Shown here piece by piece: positions 13,202-25,800 of a stretch of 64,000 bases of DNA. The notes under the pieces were generated by a model. The model did not search any database and was not told the origin of the DNA. It saw only the letters and a list, made by a program, of their open reading frames with translations. The translations under genes and the position numbers were made by a program. Source of the DNA: Rhea pennata (Eukaryota > Chordata > Aves > Rheiformes > Rheidae); assembly GCF_028389875.1 (NCBI RefSeq), contig NC_084672.1:4067501-4131500 (forward strand). Reading direction: 5' to 3'. Every line of letters begins with the position of its first letter. Positions within the stretch are counted from its first letter, which is position 1.

Positions 13202-14829
13202 CTGAAAAGACAAAAGGAACACACAAAAGTAAAATGATCACATTTAAAACATAATTCAAGAGAGCATCTACTTATTCAAATCACAGATGTTTTTTGCTTT
13301 CTTGGAGGAAGAGGGCAAGGGCACAGGCAGAGGAAAGGGAAAAACTAAAAAAATCAGGTACAACTTAGTAACTTAATAACCAACAATAATTCAAAAAAAT
13401 CAAGTGATGAATCCTAAAAATGTTGACACTTATATGCAAAGAATTTTACTAACATCAATGTAAAGTGACATTATGCATGTAAGGAGTTACGTTCATTACA
13501 TTCACAGGAGGAAGCAACACGTATTTTCCTATCCCTTTATCACCTTGTGAGAAAAAACAAACTCAGTCTTGCCTTTTAAAGCATTAAGGCAAAAATTTCT
13601 ACAATCAATTGTAAGAGGAATAGGCGGTGTCCCTTGAGAGCAAGGCTCACCAGAGTCATCTGAGGATCACGTGGCAGAGTTAAAGATTACGTTAATTTTC
13701 TCTTTCCCTGTCCCCTCTTTCTAATGAAAAAACCAGGACTCTGGATGCAGCCACAACCTTGTCGAACTCGAGAAATTCTGGCAAGCGTTTCTCAAAATAA
13801 CCAGGCCCCTTTCAAGCTCTTGAAGAGGAAACTGTTAAGAAGCCAAACACTTTCAAAAATGGTCCCCCATGCAACATAGCATAATAAAGGCTAATCTAGC
13901 CTCGTCTCAAAAAGCAGCCAGTAATGGATCCCAAGGAAGGAAGAGGGGAAAAAGAAAGAAAAAAAGAGAAGGAAAAACAAAACCCTCACGAACAACAGAT
14001 ATTGAGAAATCCTGTCTCAATACACCCTCCTTGCTTTCAGCACCAGCGGCTTTGGGCCTCCCTCGGCCAGCGATTGCATGCAGATCAATGTCTTTAATGG
14101 CATGTCCTCCGTAAATCTGCCCGATGGTCTTTGCACCCATTCATACTTTCAGTATCCAAAACATCCTGTGGCAACAAATTTCACAATATAATGAGGCGTT
14201 GGCTGGAAAACTACCAAGTATCAGTATTTATTTTAGATCTCCTTCCTGATGGCTTCACCAAGTGCCTCGCATTCTTCTGAGTTACGAGGCCTAATTAATA
14301 ACCGTTCTCATGCCAGTCACGGCTTTACAGACCTTTACAGTGTTCTCCTTCTGCCACGCATGCCTGGTACCTCTTTTCAAAGCTGAAGACTTCAGTCTAT
14401 CTAATCTCATCCTATGGAAGCCACTCCAAAAGTGGGACCAAGCTAGCTGCCTGCCTTCAAGCATGAGGTACCGCAGGATACCTCATCCTACGGTATCTTT
14501 ATGAAGGCGACACTGATAACACACGGCGCATATGCTACTCAGTATTTTGATCACTGACTTACATGTGTCAAGGTCTAAACCTGAAAAATGGGCCTGAACA
14601 ATCACGTCACCAGGTGACTGCGCGAGCGGATGAACGATGCAGGTGCTTTGGCTGGTATCAATAAAACCCGTGTCCGACGGACCACGTTGCTGCAATCGAT
14701 TATCCGTGCAATTAAAGGCAAAAGACAGCGCTTGCTTTTGCAAAGGAAGGCACAGAGATTTTACTGAGCTGACTGTTCAAATCCAGCACTTTCTTGAAAA
14801 AGGTGGGCGAAACACACGTAAATTTAAGT

Positions 14830-15130
14830 AACTCAGGTGGCCGCTTCCAGCGCGATTTCCCGAGCTGCAACAGGGAACGGCTTCGCCGCCGCGCACAGGG
14901 TTCACGGCGAGGAGCCCGGCGCTCTCGGCTCGGCGGGCGGCAGAGCGACGAGGGGAGGGCTGCCCGCGGCGCCCGCCCGCCCGGCCCCGGCGAGCCGCCC
15001 CGCCGGCTCCGAGCTGCCCGCGGGAAGCCGCTGCCCTTCTACCACCGAAGGCGACGGCGACACGACGAGCTGATTAGGCGATCCTGGTTAGGGCGAAGAG
15101 ATTACGAAATTGCTTCCCGTTTTCTACTTT
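14830..15130. promoter_or_regulatory. Orphan CpG island A inside the last ASB7 intron
   Basis: About 300 nt very rich in G+C and in CpG dinucleotides, for example around 14880-15060, set in roughly 40% GC sequence. Unmethylated islands of this kind often mark promoters or alternative promoters. Stop-poor frames across it are a by-product of base composition. A possible plus-strand donor, AAG followed by GTAACG, lies near 15277-15282. No coding homology was recognised, so function is inferred only from composition. Confidence 0.5.
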
Positions 15131-17407
15131 GGGCGCTCGGTCGTGGTTTCAGATGCCCTCTATGCTGAGTTCCCTTTTTCTCTTGTGTGGGTTTTCCTAC
15201 AGAAATGGATGGACAGACCTGTATATACTTGCATTTATCCTGAACACTATAATTATCTGCAGTAAGTTGGCAAAGGTAACGCATGAGATTAGATTTGAAA
15301 TTAAACAGCACAAAAAATTGAGTTTCCTTCATATCAGCTTATAATACTTTGATAATATTTAATCACTAGGGTATCTAAATGTCAAATTCTTTTAAAATAT
15401 ATTCTTCCACCATGATATTGTGACTTTGAATACTGATGATAAATTACTTAGTCCACTGCTGTTTTTTTCTCACCAAAATTGTTTCACGGGAAGGAATGAA
15501 CCTTTACAGTTCAGAAGTTTCAGTTCAAGTCTCAGCTGCAGAACAGAGCAGCTACAGCTACCATTTCTTTTGGTAAGAAATCAAACAGAGGAATCTTACG
15601 ATGACAAAGAAATAGTTCTGACACTTCCAAATGTGAATGGAAACAAGGTTCATAGGGAAACACCTTTTCAAAGGTAATTGCAAATGACAGCGTTAGAGGT
15701 TACAGAGGACTATAAATCTGCATGTATATTTTATGTACTAGAATACACCGTAACACAGCTATGAGGCAATGATTTCTGGTTTCACAAATGAATGCCTTTC
15801 AATTAACAGCCTATGTTTTGTGTGGGAGTAAAACAGAACACACAACTTAAAATACCCAGAAGAAATTGGTCATCGGTTAATTCAAAAAGACCCGATCATC
15901 AAATGTATGACATTTTCCCCTGATAAGCCTAAAAATATTTCCTGGGAATGTGCTAACAATGGACATTTCCAATGTTAAGCACCAGTTGCTACATCTAGTG
16001 GCTGTTAGTGTCTTAGGTCATGCCTTGCAAATTCCAGGGTTATTAATGCATTTGTGATTTATTAGAAACGGTGTCTAGAGCACTTACTCATTCTTGGTTG
16101 CATCTGAATGAAAAAGAAAAAAAAATGAAGGATTACAGACCAATGTCAGTGAACCTTAGTTTGGCAAATGAAAAATGTTATTAGTAACTTGGCAAAGTAA
16201 GCCAAGTTAAGTGATGAATAAAGTTCTGTCTAAAAACGATTAGGAAATAACAACTTTGGGTTATATCCTGCATCACAAGTTTGGAAAGGTGTTTAAGCAA
16301 ATAAGCTACAGAAGAAAGAAATTAAAAAAAAAAAAAGCACAAAAGGCAAGATTGAGCAAATTACCACCATTGTGCAACACAGCAACATAAAAATAGTTCT
16401 AGTACTGAACACCTTTAAAAAAAATCTCTTATCTAATATCAAAGGGACACCCAAATTACTGCAAAGCTCTTATTCTGGAGCAGTTAGTTTACTGTCAGAT
16501 TTTTATATAACTCTAGTTACTAATACAACAGCAAATACTTGCAGTTGCTGTAAAGCTGCAGGCTAGCTAACGTGTTCACATGAACAAGTTAGATGTTTTA
16601 GTATATTTATTTTGCAAGCTTTATAGCAATAATCAAAAAAATTAGAAGTACTAATTACAGGAACAGAAAAGGAGATCTCTATATTTCATTTTTGTCTTCC
16701 ACAGCTTTGGCATGTGCCATAATGGCACACTTTTTGCATAGTTTCCCAAATGTGACAGAAAAGTTTCTTCCTTACAGAAGAAATTATTGGAGGAAAAAAA
16801 ATTATAAAATAAAGAGGACTATTGCTTTTCAATTTTATTCTCCCTACAAGCAGCAGACTTAAATATTTATGAAAACTAACATTTTCCTAACAGTTCTTCA
16901 ATTGATCACAAAACAATTTCCCAGACTTCTTTCCTTAAATAATCTTAAATAATTTAAAGCAATTATTTCGTTAAAAAACAAAGTAAACTTTTCACCTATT
17001 ATTTTTAACAGATTGGCCTTCTCTTCTAAAACAAGGAGAAATATGTGTTTTAACCGCAAGAAATTGCTACAGTTAACCTTGCATTTCCATTCACTACTTT
17101 ATCCCTTCCCCTTTTTCAATTTTAAGAGTTTCTGCGATCTTATTTGGCAGTTTGTTGTTCTACCCCAAAGACAGACAGGCTGTTTCAAGCAGAGCTAGTC
17201 TCTGTTTAAGCCCCAGGTTCAGTTTCAGAAGTTAGAAGCCACGGTACTGTTCATTACATCCTACAATAATTTACTAGGCTCAATTTTAATATAGTTAAAA
17301 AAAAAAGCCTCAGTTTAAATACAGCACAAAATTTCACTAACATCTGTACGCATTAGTTACACGAGTTGGGAAGGGACAAGGTAAACAGTAAGCTTTAAAG
17401 CTCTTAA

Positions 17408-17440
17408 GAAAAAAAAAAGAAAGAAAGAAAGAAAAAGAAA
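17408..17440. repeat. GAAA-rich simple repeat
   Basis: A poly-A run grading into several GAAA tetramers, about 33 nt. Located in the last ASB7 intron. Confidence 0.8.
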
Positions 17441-18944
17441 TCACAGAGTAAAATATTCCTGATTTTTGCTGTAGAACATTGCAGTAATTTATTTCCAGTC
17501 ATCCTACACAATAAACCAGCCAAGTTTTTCTTTTAAAATGTGCACGTAAGAGCTGTAAAGGCAGGAACACTGACAGCTTTGTAGAGGGGACGCTTACAAA
17601 ACAAGGCAAGTCCAGTTTGCACAGAACGCGATCACTGCGAGTTTTTATTTTTGTGAATGCCGTACCATTACGTTTCATCTCCGCTGAACACTAATTAGAT
17701 GGATGCAATTGGAATCTCCCTCTGGCATATTATTTATTCATCAGGAGCGCAGTCTTTAGGAGATTTTTTTTTCCTAGTGATCAAGATCTGAGGAAATCAC
17801 GTCTCAGGCTTCAGGCCAAACAGACTGATGAGAACCGAGGGGAATACTCGGTGCAAAAGGATATGCCGTTCAGAGCATTTTCGATTAAAACTTGAAAAAC
17901 ACTAGGCTTCTTTAACAAACGCTAATAATTCTTGCCACGCATTTGTGTCGTTTGCACTTACCAGAGACCTTTTGGATGGAACACGCCGTTTTTCTACACA
18001 GGGCACACTACTGAACAGGGACACGCGCACGTGGGAATACTCGCACAACTCCTCCACGGGCACGACCCCCAAGAGCACCACACTCGAGCTCACCCAACAA
18101 GTTTATCTTTAAGGATCATTAAGGCCTAATATTAGAGCTAGTCCCTCTGCAAACGAAGATGCTTAAGGATGGCCTCAGCCTGCCTAAGGAAAAGGGACCC
18201 AAATCAGCGGGGGAAACCCCCAACCGCTGTCTTCCACCAGGAGACACGAGGACATCTGCACAAGTAAAGAAATCATGAGCTAACCTGTTCTGCTACCCAA
18301 GAGAAAGCGTAAGAGCAACTAGAATTAATGCATTTGTAGGCTGTTAGATAATCCTCTCCCCAGTGTTTTCTTCCACCTACTTAAAAAAAAAAAAAATCTT
18401 ATAAAAGCTAACAAGCAGCGTCATTGGATTCACATGAACAGGCAACTTCTGAAAAAGTTATAAAATAAAAAAAAGAAATGTCAGTTTTACATTTGGGATG
18501 CTGCCCACAGTTTTCTTTGCAATATTAACACATTTCTTTAGAAACAGCTTACAGCGGTATTTCTCAAATTGAGCTTGATTCCTCTGGGAATTGTGAAAAG
18601 CTGAAAACAGCATCAAGAAAGCATTTAGTACCTTCTTTTCAGCTACAAAGGAAATTTAAAAATAGAAGTTTTGTGGAACATGAAAAACAACTGAAACCAG
18701 GCTGACTTACAGCTGGCGACAGCTCAGTTCCTCCAGAGCATGGACATAAATGTTTCCTCTGCAGCTAACTATGAATCCAGTTTAATTCTAGAACCATGAG
18801 GGAACTGAGCTGCTGCCAGCAACCGAAGTTAGTTAAGAATTCGCTGGTTTTGGGGGTAAAAAGGGTCACGGAGATGAGAGACGTTCAAGAAGGGGTCGTA
18901 ACTTCACACGCACACACGATGTAAAGAATTAACTTATCGACTGG

Positions 18945-19145
18945 AAATTCGGAAAGCCGACAGCACGGGCTAACGTGCCGCGAAACACGCGGAGGCCGTT
19001 ACGCGACCCAGCAGGGTCCTGCCGGAAGGCTGCAAGCTCCGAGGCCGCCGCCGCGCCGAACTGCAGCGCGACTCGGGCGGCGGCTCAGCCGCACGCCGAC
19101 CGGGGCGCTTCGACGGCGGCGGCTTCTCGTACCATACGAGCTGTT
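18945..19145. promoter_or_regulatory. Orphan CpG island B inside the last ASB7 intron
   Basis: A second CpG-dense block of about 200 nt, densest at 18975-19130, about 4 kb from island A. Flanks are AT-rich on both sides. It shows no visible sequence similarity to island A beyond composition. It could be an enhancer or promoter of a noncoding transcript. There is no motif evidence strong enough to name a factor. Confidence 0.45.
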
Positions 19146-22100
19146 TTCACAGTTCTGGCTTAATTTTGTGTTCAGTATGTTTCTGCTAGAATACTTCAAA
19201 TCGTTCTTCATTGCTCTTCGAAAAAATAATTCTCCGGAATTTAACTCTTAAATTTCCATTTCTGGCACAGAAAATATGCACCAACAAGGAGTGGTTTTTG
19301 GGCTGAAAATTTACATACGGAAAAGCAGAATGCCAGTAAAGCACAACGTTGGGTATAATAGGTGTATTCGGCAATTAAATTAAGATCTAAGTATGATAAA
19401 CTACATGCCTGCATCAGATTTTAATATTTCACAACTTATCTATAAATTTGGTCTCCGTTGAATTCACACAGCAGTTTTAGAGAGAGCTTCAATAGCATAA
19501 TGCTTACCTACTTTTACGAGATAGGTAGTAAAGTGGCTGAACTGGTAGGCAGATGTAAAGAAAGGCTTAAGTCACATTGTGTTACACTACTTTCACACTG
19601 TAACAGAGTACAGCCCAAACGTGTAAATAGTGCCTTTCCCCTGGGGGGAACACCATACCTGACACATAATAATATAAAATTTATTTTAGATAGGCCTCTT
19701 GAAGTGACTATTCTACACATCTAGAAAAAGGATTCAACACAGTCAGCTGCAGTTTGCTTTGCTAGCTACCTTTAAGCATCACATTCGGTTTAGCCAGGCA
19801 ATTCTGACTCAGTCACAGTCAGACAAGCTTTGAAAGTTATCTTCCCTTTTTCTTGAAAGAAAAGAATCGGGAAGTCAGTTCCCTAAACAGAGAATTCGAA
19901 CCAACTTATTTTGTAAGGTATCAAAAACTACACTGGTCTTTAAAAAAAATAGTTACCTGAAATCAACAGAAAGTAATCATGATTTAAGCAACATTTGTGC
20001 ATCACTGATTGAGATAAAATGAAATTTATAAAATAACTGTTTTTCACTAATTCCCTGCATACCACTGGATGACAAAGCAGATCACATTTATCAGTGCAAT
20101 ATTTCCAGCAGCACCAAAGGAAACAATCAAAACTTCTAATTCCACTAAATTTCTTCTATAGTATAGTATAGCAAATATGAAGACACTGTTTTCTCAGTAA
20201 TTATCCAGAGTGAATTAAACAGATTGCTACATATTTTGTTATGACATTTCTGTATTCTTAAACTATTCTTAAACTTTTTAAAATGCTCTTCCAGTAAAGA
20301 AATCCTAGTGAAAAGTTATCCTTATTTAGCACAAACAACAAGACAAAGAAAGTGTATGTGTTTCCATACTGGACTTTTGTCTATTTTTTTCTGCACTTTG
20401 ATAGTACTTTATAAGTGTTCTAAACATAAATTAAAATCTCTTCTCAAAGCCAATGATTTGCCCCATGGAAAATACAAAACTGAATGCAGATGAAATATCT
20501 GCATTTCATTTATCTACTCATTTGGTGACCTTCAGATCTCATTCCAGATCTATAGTTAGTTGTCTCTGATGCCTGCTAACATGCACGCCGTATTACACTA
20601 CCGTGGCCGTATCCATTTACTTTGTTATCTGCCTCTGCACAGAGGAGCACCTTGCACAGCCAGTTATAGGCTCTCTTCTCAGCTAAGTTACCTGAACAGT
20701 GATTAAATTAAATGAAGCTATGGGGAGGGATTCAAGGGTTCAAGATTCTTCAAGATCACAATTGGATTTTTAATATGTTAAAGTTTTTAAATTTAAGTAT
20801 TTTCCTAATACTTAACATTTTTACTACCTACAATATTCTCTTTATTATTATAATAGTCTCAAATCCTGTTTAAACTCAACTTAAACCATTCCATCCAGGA
20901 CTGTAATCATAAATACAATTCTTTAGACATATTAATTACCAAACAAAGTATATGTGTGAGTGTTATGTATATATAAATATATTCACACATATACGTGCAT
21001 CTGTATTTTAATTTTATATTAATTTATTCCTAGCTTAACTCACTCACACCCCAGAAGAGGCAAGTCTACATCCCGTGTCTTAAGCCTCTGACAGCCCAGG
21101 CAGCAAGTGAATTGCCGCTGCTTCTTTGCACGACTGAAATGTCACACGGAAGGGCTCCAAAATGACTCTTCATTAGACGATTTCAGCTACTGTAGTGGTT
21201 ATCAATACGTGTCTTTTGAGTGGGAAAGCATAAGCCATATCACATGAAAGGGAAAAGGAAGATGATTAATAAAATCATTAAGCATTTATCTTCAATATTG
21301 CTATTTCATGGAGAAACAGTACTCATTTTTTGTGTTGGGGGGGAGGCAGATGAGAGCGACTGCCTCGCACTGAGTCAACAGCAGACTCACGATTAAAAAT
21401 TTCCAACTTCATGCTTTAATACTGAGAGGCAGCTACACACTAACTTCATTCCTTTCCCTCGGAGTCAAAGAACAAAATCTCCAACGTGCCAATCTTCTTA
21501 CAGACTTACGGAGTCAGTATTAAGCATTTCTGAGAGTTTGGTTTCTTGCCTGTTCTGAAGAACGTGGGACTTGGCTAAGATTGCGGTTATTGCCCATTAC
21601 AGCATCTACCAGGGAGTCAAATGCTTTAAAGCAAAACACTCCCTATATGCTGGCTTTTGTGGACTTGAAACTGTGCAAATACGTTATTTGAGGATAAAAA
21701 TAACAGTAACTTTATCTTACATATTTAGACTGCTAAATATTATCTCTTTTACCTGAAGCACATAACTGCTTTCTTTTGAGTATTTATCAGTTTGATACCT
21801 TTCCTAACTTACATACGTTAAGCCTAAAAAATTGAAAATACTGCAAGTAAATACTGGTTTCTGTTTTACTATCAAAGATACCTTTTCTAAGCTCTGAATG
21901 CGTATATAAAAACTTACAGCTACAGATTTCTACATTAAGCATTTAAGCTAATGCTCAAATAAACAAAGTAAAAACTCCCTTTCTAGCCCTAAAACCAGGG
22001 CACTGTTACGAACCACAAGAGATAATTCCAGTGCGACAACCACTAGAAAAGTGTTGTAAAAGTTTTTTCAGTAAATACACATTGCAATAGACTCAGAAAT

Positions 22101-23931
22101 ATCTTTCTCCCCTAGAGCGCCACAGTATAAGATTTCAAAGCTCCTCTGCATATCATCTGAGCTAGCTGGGAACTCCGCTATGAGAATTCCAGCCGATTCT
22201 TCCCTCGTGTCCTTTCTCCTACATTGTCTTATTGGAAAGATTAATTATGAAAACAGTGGAAGACAGTATTTGGAGATTTATACTAAGGGCAGGCTGTTTA
22301 TAGCCGTTGTAAATTGTATATGAATATTAATTTTGCTCAGAATCGCAAAGCAAAAGTGTTTTTGTCAGCGTTAGACATTCCTCCTTTCCCACTTCTCCCT
22401 CCTTTCACACACAGAAATATAAGCCTTCGGCACAAAATCAGGACAGTTCCAAGATTATAATATGGGCCACAAATTTAATCTACAAAAGAAGTTTCTGTAG
22501 ATCTAGCAGAATTTACTTATTACTTCAGTGAAATCATAACTTTAAACCCTTAAAATATGGAATCCATGATCTAAAAATAAGTCAGAATACCAACTTTCTG
22601 AATTAGTCTTTAGATACTGCAGAAAATCTCTGAAGCAATCTAACTCTTCAGCTTTACAGATAAGTTTTAAGACCGAAATATTAAAGTCTTGATATTAGAT
22701 CATTGACCAATAACCTTGACTTTGCTATTATATATGAAGCTCTCAAAAGAAAAGTGGGAAGAAATATGTTTGAATAAGAAGGTGTAGGGGAAATTATATA
22801 AAACCAATTAGTTGCTTGTATTTCCTACTGTTTCCCCTGTTAAAAAATTCTCTTTGGATTTCAGATATATGCAGAAATAACAACACAAGGCAGGAAGACA
22901 AGAATCAAATTCCAAATACTTATTTGTGTCAGCTACTGCCAGATCTCAGTCCGTCCCTCCACCCCCCTTCATTAAATTTCACTTTCTTTGTAGAATATAT
23001 AGGGTACTTACCACATTAAAAAAAACAGTAATAATAATAAAAAAGGATGGGGGAAGAGGGGAAGCACGTACCAAATACCCTGTTCTTTTCTAAAATTCAA
23101 AGATAATTCTAGTTGGATGATACATTATCGGGCCAGTTTAATATGCCTGAATTAGCAAACTCCTAACTGCTAATCAACAAGTCCTAAATGCTTTGAGTAA
23201 TACTATAACTATGAAGCACTTTATTATAGCATTGCATATGCAATGAAAGAGTAGGAAAAAAACTTTCAGTAGTCCTAATATAGCAGAAAGTGACAATCAA
23301 AACTGAACATTAACAGCCTATATTCCCCCAGCTGTTTAAATATCAGAAGTAAAGACAAGTTCAACTCTCTCTCGTATCAGAGATATAAACAAAAATAAAA
23401 TCAAAGCTACACAGCCTATGAACCCACAACAAGTTGTGCAAATAAAAAATGCCCATTTTGTTGTCTGGATTGAGGGAAAAGAAGGTGAGAATGTGGGAGT
23501 ATATAAAGCAGCAAAAGGTCTTTTTTGCTCTAGTCAGAGTGCCAGACGAAATAGCCACCAACTGCAAAGTACTGGCATGGCACTAACAAGGAAAAGACCC
23601 TTAAACCACCCCCCCCCCAACACCACAAACTCTTGTGCTAGGACTATTAATAAAACTAGATTTTACACTCCATTTTTTTTTGTTTAAATGACTGCTTTCT
23701 GTAGATATTTAAACAAAACAAATTTAAACGAGATATACTTAACATTAGCACCTTTGCTGAGCAGGATAGCAAGAGATTCCCGGTACCACTATCCCTTCGC
23801 TTTCCCAGTAACTTTCTAGTGCATTTAAAAAGCCTCAAGGGGCAAAGAGAAAACATTTTTTCTGGGACTAAGCTCAAAGAAGGCTTTAAGAGGACATTGT
23901 GTCCTGTGATTAACTTTTCTTACATACATAC

Positions 23932-24537
23932 TTGTCACTTCTTGTAAGAAATCCAGACAGGGTCGGCTACTTCCAGAAATACTTATTGAAACAGCCAGTG
24001 GGGTTTGTCCTTCATAGTTCCTTGTGTTAGTGTCTGCTCCATAATTATACAACATTTGTGCACAAAGCACATCATCTCTAAGAGCAGACAAGTGTAAGGG
24101 CGTCTGTCCATCTTCCAAGCGACCCAAGTTTGTATCCGCCCCTCTCTGAAGGAACATTCGGCAGTAAGAGTGATTGCTTTTGATCACAGCGTATCGTAAC
24201 AGGAAACCATTTTGAATGTCGATGTTGGCATTATGATCCAGAAGGATTTTCACGCAGCTTGACCTCTCTCGGATAATGGCCAGCTGAAGCGGTGTAGTAC
24301 CTTTATCACTGAGCGGATCAACCTCAGCCTTGAACTCCAACAGGAGCCTGACAAATGAGTCTCTGCCGTAGTGAGCTGCTACATGGAGGGGAGTCCAACC
24401 ATCGTTGCTTTTCGCATTAATAATGTCACTTCTATATTCAGACTCCAACATCAAGCGCGCAATCCTTGCTCGGCCATGCATGGCTGCGTAATGCAAAGCA
24501 GTGAAGCCTCCAATTAAGTCCTTAACAGTGGGATCAG
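23932..24537 (-). CDS. ASB7: ASB7 coding exon 2 (central ankyrin repeats)
   Basis: 606-nt exon encoding residues 71-272 of ASB7. The minus-strand acceptor CTTTAG ends at 24538, and the first bases CT complete the alanine codon begun by the last G of exon 1. The donor is GTATGT at 23931. It carries most of the ankyrin repeats, with visible consensus cores such as 'GFTALHYAAMHGRARI', 'DGWTPLHVAAHYGR', 'KGTTPLQLAI', 'DGQTPLHLSAL' and 'EGQTPLAVSI'. ASB7 is the substrate receptor of a CUL5 ligase. From published work on the human protein, it targets the spindle protein DDA3 in cell division. The sequence is almost identical to the human protein as I recall it. The frame stays open past the donor for 35 more codons, so intron retention would give a 307-residue form without the SOCS box. 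Confidence 0.96.
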
Positions 24538-24602
24538 CTAAAGTTAAGATGAAATAAATAATTAAAAAAAATTAGAAGACATTACTGTAATCTGGTTCTG
24601 CC

Positions 24603-24803
24603 AAAAAAAAAAAAAAAAAAAAAAACCCAAAAACAAAAAACGAAGGGTTTAATGTTATTGTTTCCAGGCATAACATTACCTTTTTTTTTTTTTTTTTTTT
24701 AATACTTCAAACAAATTCTTACTTTCACGAACAAAAACACTTTTAAGGAAAGTTAAATTGCACTTAAGAAATAATTACACAAAAATGCTTTCCCCCCCCC
24801 CCC
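24603..24803. repeat. Cluster of homopolymers (A23, T20, C12)
   Basis: Three long mononucleotide runs lie within 200 nt just upstream, in the ASB7 sense, of the exon 2 acceptor: A at 24603-24625, T at 24681-24700 and C at 24792-24803. Run lengths may be affected by sequencing or assembly error. Confidence 0.85.
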
Positions 24804-25639
24804 TTTTTTAATGAATTTGACTAATAGTCTTCCACATCTTTTTAGCGCTCTTTGGTTAACTACTCAAACCTCCCTGTCCATCCAGTTTTCCTTCAGTTCT
24901 ATAATATTATATTTCTTTCTCAGCGTTAAACTTTTTGTTTTATTTTCCCTTGTGCTGCTTCTTGATCTTAAAAAGAAGCATGTGTAGCAACATCTGCAAT
25001 CCCAAATAGCGGATGTTTTGTGGTCTGGCAGGATTGTATTGTTTTTAGGGTGTAATACTGTATTAGGTAAAATGTTTCTCTGTGGTCTGCAGGATTTCCA
25101 AAGCATGGAGGATATATGTTATTTTAGATTATCTTGATAAAGTCTGTTTTTATAGATGACAAATCTGTTCTGAATTTATAGTTTTATAAAAATTTAAGAT
25201 TTTACAAGAATGTAAGCATCCCGTTACGGAAAGAGTCAGGAGACATTGGTACAGAATACAAGTGATTACACAGATTTTGTTTTCCAAAACAGCACACAAA
25301 CTCAGTGAGCTTTGAGTTTAAAAAATAAAATAGCAAAGCCAATTTATTTAATTCAATTCACTCAGGACACTCGGATTTCTAAAGCTAATGATTGTTCACA
25401 CTTGCCACATTAACTACCAAAGGAAAGGTGCCTGCCTCATTACCATTTTTCAGCTATAGAGCAAGCCAGGCCAAAAGGTTTCTCTTTCCACTGCATGCAG
25501 ATATCGCCTGTGGGATGGTAAAACGGGAGCATGCTACAGTTTGGATGTTTGAGGCACTTTCCTAACTTACATCTACCAGCTGGTAAAGAGAGATATTACC
25601 TACACAAGAGACTAGCCTGAAGTCCACACACGTTCCGTG

Positions 25640-25800
25640 TGCCAGTATACCCATCGGAAAAACTGGTGAGGTCTGTCCTCCATCATTCCTTGTGCAAGTG
25701 TCTGATGTATAGGCATACAACATGTGTGCTCAAAGCACATCACCTCCAAGGGCAGACAAGCTTAACCCTGTCTGTCCATCTTTCCCGACCTTGAAAGTCC
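25640..25800 (-). pseudogene. Fossil partial copy of ASB7 exon 2
   Basis: 25671-25782 aligns without gaps to 24003-24114 of ASB7 exon 2. My hand count gives about 89 of 112 matching bases. Weaker similarity continues from about 25640. On the minus strand the copy reads co-linearly with the ankyrin segment starting 'DGQT': about 25 of 38 residues agree. The frame is broken by a TGA where the parent has a cysteine codon (TGT). The copy lies about 1.6 kb upstream of the real exon in the gene's own intron and in the same orientation. It is therefore best explained as an old tandem partial duplication, now nonfunctional. A processed retrocopy is less likely, because nothing from neighbouring exons was seen. 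Confidence 0.82.

Larger units (their letters stand above)
13202..23931 (-). other. ASB7: ASB7 intron between coding exons 2 and 3
   Basis: A 10.7 kb intron with minus-strand donor GTATGT starting at 23931 and acceptor TTTTCAG ending at 13202. It contains two CpG-rich islands (about 14830-15130 and 18945-19145) that stand out sharply from the AT-rich surroundings; these are listed separately. Other contents are a GAAA-type simple repeat at 17408-17440 and many short A/T tracts. No other exon or repeat family was recognised. Confidence 0.8.

Noticed and set aside
15990-16012. CTCF-like 'CATCTAGTGGCTG' and similar 'CCTAGTGGCAA' near 26464
   Set aside because: Both lack one base between the AG and GGC parts of the core, so they do not fit the consensus.
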